A stretch of DNA of 64,000 nucleotides, taken from Nakamurella aerolata (GTDB lineage: Bacteria > Actinomycetota > Actinomycetes > Mycobacteriales > Nakamurellaceae). Below, one piece after another: positions 57,866 through 64,000 of the stretch (position 1 is the stretch's first letter; every line of letters starts with the position of its first letter). The translations under genes were made by a program, and so were the position numbers. The DNA lies in NCBI RefSeq assembly GCF_013002705.1, contig NZ_JABEND010000001.1, positions 186,001-250,000 on the forward strand. Reading direction: 5' to 3'. The notes below the pieces were generated by a model that did no database searches, was not told the origin of the DNA, and saw nothing but the letters and a program-made list of their open reading frames with translations.

Positions 57866-58932
57866 GCCATCGTCCCTCCGGCGCCGAGGCCCTCGTCGGG
57901 CACCGACTTGTCGGCCTGCACTTCCGCCTTCTTCCGAGTGGCCGGCCGCGCGATTCGCGGGTCGACCAGCGGATAGAGCAGGTCGACCAGCAGGTTGGCA
58001 ATGATCACCGACACGGTGATCAGCAGGAAGCAGCCCATCATCAACGAATAGTCACGTTGGTTGACCGACTGGATCAGATAGAAGCCAATGCCCGGATATT
58101 GGAAATAGGTTTCAATGAACACGGAGCCGCCGAACATGAAGCCGATCGACAGTGCCAGCTGGGTGATCATCGGCAGCATGGAGTTGCGGCCGATGTACGA
58201 CTGGGTGATCCGCCTCGGACTGAGCCCTCGGGATTCCGCGGCGCGGACGTACTCGGCGCCGAGCACCGAAATCGCACTGCCCTTCATCGCCAGGGCCCAG
58301 CCGCCGAACGAGGTGATCACGGTGGCGGCGATCGGCAGCACTGCATGCCAGGCGACGCTCTTCAGATACTCCGCGTTGAACCCTGGGGTGACGTCCACCC
58401 CGTAGGCGCCGCCGGACGGGAAGATCTGCCACACCCCGGTGAAGAAGTACAGCAGGATGATCGCGACCAGGTAGTTCGGGATGGCGCTGAGCACCGACAC
58501 GAAGAAGGTGGTGACCTTCGCGAACCAGGTGTTCTGGAAGGCCGCCATGGCCGCACCGATCGCCACCCCGATGACGAAGCTGATGATCAGCGCGAACGCC
58601 ACGACGATGATGGTCCACGGCAGCGCCTCGGCGATGATGGCGACCACAGTGGTTCCCGGATTGGTGATCGGCACCCCGAGGTCACCGCGGAAGGCGTTGC
58701 CGATGTAGGTCAGGTACTGCTGCCAGACGGGGGCTGTCGGCGTCACCCCGTAGACGGCGTTCAGCCGGTTCTGAATGTCCTGCTCCGTCAGGCCGCCCTG
58801 GGCGCGCAGCTGCGCGGCCAGGGCGTCCATCGGGTTTCCGGGCATCAATCGCACCATGAAGAACGACATGGTGAGCACGACCAAGATGACGACCAAGGCC
58901 ATGCCGAGGCGCCGCAGAATATATGTAGTCAA
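57862..58932 (-). CDS. dppB: Oligopeptide ABC transporter permease (OppB/DppB-type)
   Basis: A 356-residue membrane protein with six segments, first TYILRRLGMALVVILVVLTMSFFMVRLMPGNPMDAL (typical of the family). EAA loop AAESRGLSPRRITQSYIGRNSMLP. A 40-residue charged cytosolic tail ends it. Start TTG 58932 with GGAAGG six bases upstream. The binding-protein gene ends 36 bases before it. Confidence 0.93.
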   Translation of the reverse strand: MTTYILRRLGMALVVILVVLTMSFFMVRLMPGNPMDALAAQLRAQGGLTEQDIQNRLNAVYGVTPTAPVWQQYLTYIGNAFRGDLGVPITNPGTTVVAIIAEALPWTIIVVAFALIISFVIGVAIGAAMAAFQNTWFAKVTTFFVSVLSAIPNYLVAIILLYFFTGVWQIFPSGGAYGVDVTPGFNAEYLKSVAWHAVLPIAATVITSFGGWALAMKGSAISVLGAEYVRAAESRGLSPRRITQSYIGRNSMLPMITQLALSIGFMFGGSVFIETYFQYPGIGFYLIQSVNQRDYSLMMGCFLLITVSVIIANLLVDLLYPLVDPRIARPATRKKAEVQADKSVPDEGLGAGGTMA

Positions 58933-58968
58933 GACTGCCTTCCAGCGAGCAGGTACTTCACGGTCCGG

Positions 58969-61008
58969 TCAGGACTTGGGGACGACGTACCCCTTCTGGA
59001 TAGCCAAAGACAAGCCACCGCCGAGGTCGTTACCGATGATGTTCCACAGCTCACTGGTCTTCTTGTCGTTCTTCTCCGGCCAGTTGTCGAACCGCGCCGT
59101 CGAGTAGCTGAACTGATACACCTTGGTGGCGTACCAGAGATACGGCACGTCGTCGTTGACCAGCTGCGCCCACGACCAGGCCTTCTTCTTCATCTCGTCG
59201 CCGGGAGGGGTGGTGCGGTAATCCCGGTCGATGGTGGAGGACACGTTGACGTTACCGACGCCGGGCAGGTCTGCCTTCGGGCCGAAACCGATGCCGCGCT
59301 TGCCGGCGTAGTTGCCGCCGGACGGAAAGTTGTAGCCAGGGCCCAGCACCGTGTTGAAGAGCTGCAGCGGGTTGCCGCCGCCGACAAACTGCATGCCGAT
59401 GTCGAAGTCGCCGTTGTGCTGGTTCGCCTCGACCTGGGCGCCGTCGATGGCCCGCACCTGCGAATCAATCCCGAAGTCGGTCAGCGATTTGGCCGCGGAG
59501 TTGAACGACGTGACGATGTCCGAGGTCTGTGAATTCACGGTCAACGTCAAGGTGAATTGCTTGCCGTCGGGGCCGAACCACTTGCCGTCCTTCTTGGTGA
59601 AGCCCTTGCCCTGCAACAGCTCGGTGGCCTTCTGCTGGTCCACCGGGTACTTGTTCAGCTGCCCGAGCTGATCCGGTGTCAGGTACAGCTGGTCCAGTGA
59701 TGGCGGCAGCCCAGTGTTGATCTCCTTCCAGGCACCGCCGGCATCGGGGGTGGAGCCATAGGCGGCCTCGGTCATCTGCTGCCGCGGGATCACGTACGCC
59801 AGGGCCTGCCGGACCTCTTTGATGTCAAGCGGTTTGCGGCTCGAGTTGAAGCTCATCACGAAGCCGAAGCCCTGCGGCAGTGCCAGCTCGGAGCCCTGGG
59901 TGTTCTCCCAGCGCTTGAGCAGCGGCGGCGACAGGTAGACGTTGCTGAAGTCAAGGTTGCCGGTGAAGAGCTGCGAGTAGACGGTCTCGTTGGGGCCGTT
60001 GAGGAACCGGATGCCACCGAACTTCACGTTCTGGGCGCCGTACCAGTCGGCCCAGCGGGTGAGCTTGGCCTCCTTGGTGGTGATGTTGTCCAGGGTGAAC
60101 GGGCCGTTGCCGACCAGCTTGTCCACCTTCATTGCCGCGAGTTCCTTGAACGCGTCCCCGATCCGCTTGAACTCGCGCGACTGACCGGCCTTGTCCGGGT
60201 CCGCCTTCTTCGCCGCGAAGTAGGCGATCAGATCCTTCTTGGCGGCGTCGGTGGCGAACTTGCCGTACAGCTTGGACTGGTACGGCCGGATGTCCAGAAT
60301 GGAGTTCTGCACCAGCTGGAGCGGCTCGCCCTTGCGCACCGTGTAGGTGACGGTGCGGTCGTCGGTCACCTGCACGTCGGTGAGCGACTCCCAGAAGGCG
60401 TCGCCGCGCAGACCGTTGAGAATGGTGGTGTCGTACAGATCTTTGGCGGTCAGCGGGGTGTTGTCCTGCCACTTCAGCCCGGACCGCAGGGTGATAGCGA
60501 TCTTGTCCCCGGTGATCTTCCAGCTCTCCGCGAGCTGAGGTTCGTAATCGGTCAGGCTGGGGAACTGCACGATGCCGAGCCGCATCATCACAAAGTCGTT
60601 GGCCATATTCAACGCGTTGACGTTGTACGGATTGGCAGACCAGGTGCTCTGCCACGAGCAGCACGGGAAATACGTCAGCGTCTTACTTAAATCGGCGGGC
60701 TGGTTGTTGGCAGCGGGAGCGATGGCCCCAGCGCCGGAAGCGCTCGCGCTGCCGGAAGCGCCTGCCCCGGAACCCGGCGCGGCGCTGCCGCCACCTGCGG
60801 CGTTGCTGCCTGGCGTAGCCGCACCGTTGTTGGTTGTCGTGTTGCCCGCCGGTGCGGTGTTGTTGCCGCTCCCTGCGGTGCCGGCGGTACAGGAGGCCAC
60901 CAGTACAGCAGCGGTAACTGCGCCGAATACGCTCAATGCTCGCCGACTGAATCGTCGGCGGGGTCCAGCAGTGCGGGACGGTCCCGCGGTCGTGACCGGA
61001 GCAGTCAT
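58969..61008 (-). CDS. dppA: Oligopeptide ABC transporter substrate-binding lipoprotein
   Basis: A 679-residue family 5 extracellular binding protein, first gene of the operon. A basic N-terminus (RRRFSRRALSVFGAVTAAVLVASC) leads to a lipobox with Cys near 42, then a 70-residue Gly/Ala/Ser/Asn-rich linker. Mature region: LAESWKITGDKIAITLRSGLKWQDNTPLTAKDLYDT and GNGPFTLDNI, typical of the family. ATG 61008 has AAGGAGGACC directly upstream; the open frame before it has no ribosome site. Cluster IV/V peptides or oligosaccharides are possible ligands. Confidence 0.92.
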   Translation of the reverse strand: MTAPVTTAGPSRTAGPRRRFSRRALSVFGAVTAAVLVASCTAGTAGSGNNTAPAGNTTTNNGAATPGSNAAGGGSAAPGSGAGASGSASASGAGAIAPAANNQPADLSKTLTYFPCCSWQSTWSANPYNVNALNMANDFVMMRLGIVQFPSLTDYEPQLAESWKITGDKIAITLRSGLKWQDNTPLTAKDLYDTTILNGLRGDAFWESLTDVQVTDDRTVTYTVRKGEPLQLVQNSILDIRPYQSKLYGKFATDAAKKDLIAYFAAKKADPDKAGQSREFKRIGDAFKELAAMKVDKLVGNGPFTLDNITTKEAKLTRWADWYGAQNVKFGGIRFLNGPNETVYSQLFTGNLDFSNVYLSPPLLKRWENTQGSELALPQGFGFVMSFNSSRKPLDIKEVRQALAYVIPRQQMTEAAYGSTPDAGGAWKEINTGLPPSLDQLYLTPDQLGQLNKYPVDQQKATELLQGKGFTKKDGKWFGPDGKQFTLTLTVNSQTSDIVTSFNSAAKSLTDFGIDSQVRAIDGAQVEANQHNGDFDIGMQFVGGGNPLQLFNTVLGPGYNFPSGGNYAGKRGIGFGPKADLPGVGNVNVSSTIDRDYRTTPPGDEMKKKAWSWAQLVNDDVPYLWYATKVYQFSYSTARFDNWPEKNDKKTSELWNIIGNDLGGGLSLAIQKGYVVPKS

Positions 61009-61272
61009 TGGTCCTCCTTGACCAAAAGCTGTTGCGCGCGTCTCTACGATGGCGGACGCGTTGTGCCGCACAGTTAATCGGTTTCTCAAGCAGTGCGCAA
61101 GGACTCGCCGGAGGTGTCGCAGACTCTGAGACAGCGCTGTCGGGCGGCGCGGTTGCTCTCAGTACCGTGTGGTAAACGTGCGAAGGATTTCCGGCGCCAG
61201 GGCGCGAGGATTCGTCCGGCTCGAGATTGCCGCGCAGCCCGAGAGATGCATAGTGAAGGTAAGAGAGTCTGG

Positions 61273-62121
61273 ATGGACAACTCCTACGGCGCTGACGTTC
61301 TGGCTGGCCACGACCGGTTCGGGCGCAAGCCGAAACGCGCGATCCCCGAGGTGGCCGCGACCGGTGACGTCGTCGCCGAAGACCCGCTGAGCGGCTTCTG
61401 CGGTCTGGTCGTCGGGTGCACCTCGACGGCGGTCACGCTGGAAGACCGGAACGGCAAGCAGCGGAACTTTCCGCTGACGGTCGGGGCCTTCCTCGTCGAC
61501 GGGCAACAGGTGACGTTGGTGCGACCCATGGCCAAGCCGACCGCTCCGCAACGGTCGGCGTCCGGTTCGGTGGCGGTGTCCGGATTGCGGGCCCGCACCG
61601 CGCGGGCGGCGCGCATTTGGGTGGAGGGCATCCACGATGCCGCCCTGCTGGAACGGGTGTGGGGCCACGACCTGCGGGTGGAAGGCATTGTGGTGGAGCC
61701 GATTCACGGCTTGGACAACCTGGAAGCGGCGCTGCGCGAGTTCGGCCCGACTGCGCGGCGGCGGGTCGGCGTGCTGGCCGACCACCTGGTGCCGGGCAGC
61801 AAGGAGCAGCGCATCGCCGACGCGGTGGCGACCGGACGGCACCGCGCCAACGTGCTGATCACCGGGCATCCCTATGTCGACGTCTGGCAGGCGGTGCGGC
61901 CCGCTGCAGTGGGCATCGCGGCCTGGCCCGAGGTGCCGCGGGGTGTCGATTGGAAGACCGGGGTCTGCGCGGCTCTCGGCGTCAGCGACCCGGCCACCAT
62001 GTGGGGAAGGGTGAACGGCGCGGTGCGCAGCTTCCGCGATCTGCAGACCCCGCTGATCACCGCGGTGGAGCAGCTGATCGATTTCGTCAGTGCCGATGAC
62101 GTTGGTGTTGACGACGGTTGA
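61273..62121 (+). CDS. DUF3097-family protein
   Basis: A 282-residue soluble protein of the actinobacterial DUF3097 group (Rv1486c in M. tuberculosis, from memory). Seen: MDNSYGADVLAGHDRFGRKPKRAIPEVAAT near the start, IWVEGIHDAALLERVWGHDLRVEGIVVEPIHGLDNL, VGVLADHLVPGSKEQRIA, and HPYVDVWQAV. The block around GIHDAALLERVWGHDL with a following Asp-His pair looks TOPRIM-like, so a nucleic-acid or nucleotide role is possible but unproven. ATG 61273; the frame is open upstream without family sequence. Its last codons merge into a tandem repeat. Confidence 0.85.
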   Translation: MDNSYGADVLAGHDRFGRKPKRAIPEVAATGDVVAEDPLSGFCGLVVGCTSTAVTLEDRNGKQRNFPLTVGAFLVDGQQVTLVRPMAKPTAPQRSASGSVAVSGLRARTARAARIWVEGIHDAALLERVWGHDLRVEGIVVEPIHGLDNLEAALREFGPTARRRVGVLADHLVPGSKEQRIADAVATGRHRANVLITGHPYVDVWQAVRPAAVGIAAWPEVPRGVDWKTGVCAALGVSDPATMWGRVNGAVRSFRDLQTPLITAVEQLIDFVSADDVGVDDG

Positions 62122-62190
62122 TGCCGTCGGTGTCGGCGACGTCGGTGTGGACGAAGGTTGATGCCGTCGGTGTTGATGCCGTCTGTGTTG
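62116..62190 (+). repeat. Tandem repeat across the DUF3097 stop codon
   Basis: GGTTGATGCCGTCGGTGT occurs at 62116 and 62156 (40-base period), and further shortened copies TTGATGCCGTCTGTGT and TTGATGACGG follow to about 62190. The first copy contains the gene's TGA stop. The spacer up to nfeD carries no other gene. Confidence 0.8.
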
Positions 62191-62393
62191 ATGACGGCCT
62201 CTGCTGAGACGTCAGGGCCGGCGACGAAGCCGACCGCCGCGGCTGATCAGCAGCCAACTCGCAGGGCACCGCACAGGCGCCAGGCACCGCCGTCCGGTTC
62301 GCTCATTTTCGCCCATTACAAGACGGTCACAAACAGACGTTCGCGCCCGCTGCGGCCGGGTTCGCGCCAACATTGCTCTGGCAGGATGACGGC

Positions 62394-62828
62394 ATGAGCC
62401 CCTGGGTCTGGTTTGCCGCGGCGGTGGTGCTGTCCATCGCCGAGATCCTCGGTGGTGAATTCGTCCTGCTGATGCTCGGTGGCGGCGCGCTCGTCACCGC
62501 GCTGGTTGCGATCGGCTTCAACGACCCTTCCGACCTGTGGATTCAGTTGCTGGTCTTCGCGCTGGTCTCGGTGGCGCTGGTGGTGCTGGCGCGTCCGCCG
62601 CTGCTGCGCCGGTTCCGACCGACAGCGATCTCCACCGGGGTGGACGCGGTGATCGGCTCACCTGCCACCGTCATCTCCACCGTTGACGCCGATGGCGGCC
62701 AGGTGAAGATCGGCGGCGAGGTGTGGTCGGCGATCGGCGTCGAGGGCCATCGCTCGTTGCCGCCGGGCACGCCGGTCACGGTGGTCGAGGTGCGGGGTGC
62801 CACCGCCGTCGTGATCTGGGGACGTTGA
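62394..62828 (+). CDS. NfeD-like membrane protein
   Basis: A 144-residue protein with two or three hydrophobic segments (WVWFAAAVVLSIAEIL, FVLLMLGGGALVTALVAIGF, LWIQLLVFALVSVALVVLA) followed by a C-terminal OB-type domain (VDAVIGSPATVISTVDADGGQVKIGGEVWSAIG...TPVTVVEVRGATAVVIWGR). It is the partner of the SPFH protein encoded next; both shape membrane microdomains in other bacteria. ATG 62394 follows CAGGAT by six bases, so it is probably leaderless. Confidence 0.88.
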   Translation: MSPWVWFAAAVVLSIAEILGGEFVLLMLGGGALVTALVAIGFNDPSDLWIQLLVFALVSVALVVLARPPLLRRFRPTAISTGVDAVIGSPATVISTVDADGGQVKIGGEVWSAIGVEGHRSLPPGTPVTVVEVRGATAVVIWGR

Positions 62829-62976
62829 CCGGTATCCGGTTGCGGTCGACCGGAACTGACCGGCGCGAACCGCGCCGATCACCTGTTGCCGGGCTGTCGA
62901 GTCCGGCAAGATCGACCACGACGAAAGCCTCACAGCTGCCCACTGCGGGCGTCTGCAGACAAAGGAGTTGTCGCCG

Positions 62977-64000
62977 ATGGATCCCGTCCTGATCGTCGCC
63001 ATCGTGGTGGCGGTGCTCGCTGTGCTGATCGTGGTGCGATCGGTGAAGGTGATCCCGCAGGCCCAGGCCGCCGTCATCGAGCGGCTGGGCCGCTTTCACA
63101 AGGTCAGCGGGGCCGGCCTGGTGTGGCTGGTGCCGTTCATCGATCGCATCCGGGCCCGCATCGACCTGCGCGAGCAGGTGGTCAGCTTCCCGCCGCAGCC
63201 GGTGATCACCGAGGACAACCTGACGGTGTCCATCGACACCGTCGTGTACTTCCAGGTCACCGAGCCGCGGGCCGCGGTCTACGAGATCGCCAACTACATC
63301 GTCGCCGTCGAGCAGTTGACCACCACGACGCTGCGCAACGTGGTCGGCGGGATGAACCTGGAGCAGACGCTGACCAGCCGTGACGCCATCAACGGTCAGC
63401 TGCGGGGGGTGCTGGACGAGGCCACCGGCAAGTGGGGCATCCGGGTGGCCAGGGTCGAGCTCAAGGCGATCGATCCGCCGCCTTCGATCCAGGATTCGAT
63501 GGAGAAGCAGATGCGCGCCGACCGTGACAAGCGCGCGATGATCCTCACCGCCGAGGGTCAGCGCGAGTCCTCGATCAAGACGGCCGAGGGTCAGAAGCAG
63601 GCGGCGGTGCTGTCTGCCGAGGGCGCCAAGCAGGCGTCGATTCTTGCGGCCGAGGGCGAGCGGCAGTCCCGGATCCTGCGTGCCCAGGGCGAGCGGGCGG
63701 CCCGCTACCTGCAGGCCCAGGGGCAGGCGAAGGCCATCGAGAAGGTGTTCGCGGCGGTGAAGGCCGGCAAGCCGACTCCGGAGCTGCTGGCCTACCAGTA
63801 CCTGCAGACGCTGCCGCAGCTGGCGCAGGGCGATGCGAACAAGGTGTGGATGATTCCGTCCGAGTTCTCCAAGTCGCTGGAGGGCTTCGCCAAGATGCTC
63901 GGTGCCAAGGACGACGACGGGGTGTTCCGGTACGAGCCGCCGGTGGAAGAGGTGGTGTCCCGTCCCGGCGCCATCGACGACGACGTGGAGGACTGGTTCG
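62977..64000 (+). CDS. SPFH/band-7 (QmcA/stomatin-type) protein, cut by window end
   Basis: Membrane-anchored SPFH protein; 341 codons visible. One N-terminal segment (VLIVAIVVAVLAVLIVVRSV), then the SPFH domain (IPQAQAAVIERLGRFHKVSGAGLVWLVPFIDRI, TEDNLTVSIDTVVYFQVTEPRAA, GGMNLEQTLTSRDAINGQLRGVLDEATGKWGIRVARVELKAIDPP), then a long Glu/Ala/Gln/Lys coiled coil built on AEGQ/AEGE repeats (from about residue 190). ATG 62977 with AAAGGAG nine bases upstream. The end lies beyond the window. Confidence 0.95.
   Translation, partial: MDPVLIVAIVVAVLAVLIVVRSVKVIPQAQAAVIERLGRFHKVSGAGLVWLVPFIDRIRARIDLREQVVSFPPQPVITEDNLTVSIDTVVYFQVTEPRAAVYEIANYIVAVEQLTTTTLRNVVGGMNLEQTLTSRDAINGQLRGVLDEATGKWGIRVARVELKAIDPPPSIQDSMEKQMRADRDKRAMILTAEGQRESSIKTAEGQKQAAVLSAEGAKQASILAAEGERQSRILRAQGERAARYLQAQGQAKAIEKVFAAVKAGKPTPELLAYQYLQTLPQLAQGDANKVWMIPSEFSKSLEGFAKMLGAKDDDGVFRYEPPVEEVVSRPGAIDDDVEDWF

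Overview
This is 64 kb of high-GC DNA that reads as an actinobacterial chromosome. GTG and TTG starts are common, stop-start overlaps of the ATGA or TGATG kind are frequent, and several genes appear to be leaderless. From memory, the gene order follows the Mycobacterium tuberculosis segment from tal (Rv1448c) to Rv1488: tal, tkt, ctaB, mptB, sufR-B-D-C-S-U-T, an ABC-F protein with its small HTH partner, acnR-acn, a RipA-type NlpC/P60 hydrolase, moxR-DUF58-VWA, fabG1-inhA, a DUF3097 gene, nfeD and an SPFH gene. Lineage-specific blocks interrupt this backbone. The host is probably a relative of the mycolic-acid bacteria such as Nakamurella or another Frankineae-type lineage, but the genus cannot be fixed from the sequence.

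Layout. Positions 1-5.0 kb hold pentose phosphate enzymes divergent from heme O synthase, then a small conserved protein. 5.0-7.4 kb holds the mannosyltransferase MptB and a TPR protein. 7.4-14.6 kb is the SUF iron-sulfur operon with an apparent SufR operator on the first start codon. 14.7-19.9 kb is a tightly packed set: aminopeptidase N, dGTPase and an acVLRF1-type peptidyl-tRNA hydrolase. 20.0-24.4 kb has a small basic protein, a large AAA-LuxR regulator and an ankyrin lipoprotein. 24.4-27.8 kb has a kinase-like phosphotransferase, an ABC-F protein and a small HTH protein. 28.2-31.5 kb is a sugar-type ABC importer without its own ATPase.

Further on, 32.1-35.7 kb is acnR-acn with a recognisable AcnR-type operator. 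36.1-41.6 kb is lineage-specific cell-surface material: a Gln/Gly/Trp-rich membrane protein, a LuxR regulator, an M23-like/LGFP-repeat secreted protein and a membrane protein. 41.9-48.0 kb holds the RipA-like hydrolase and the MoxR/DUF58/VWA chaperone-like set. 48.1-49.9 kb is fabG1-inhA (FAS-II). 50.1-54.6 kb holds a CsbD stress protein with a stress-sigma-like promoter, a sialidase-like secreted protein, an unknown protein and an aldo/keto reductase. 54.6-61.0 kb is a complete oligopeptide ABC importer operon. 61.3-64.0 kb returns to the backbone with DUF3097, NfeD and a truncated SPFH protein.

No rRNA, tRNA, insertion sequence, prophage or CRISPR array was recognised. I found no clear new multi-gene system. 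The most distinctive signals are regulatory: SufR and AcnR operators, a stress-sigma promoter, two short leader ORFs overlapping gene starts, and a repeat-dense non-coding block at 31.5-31.75 kb.
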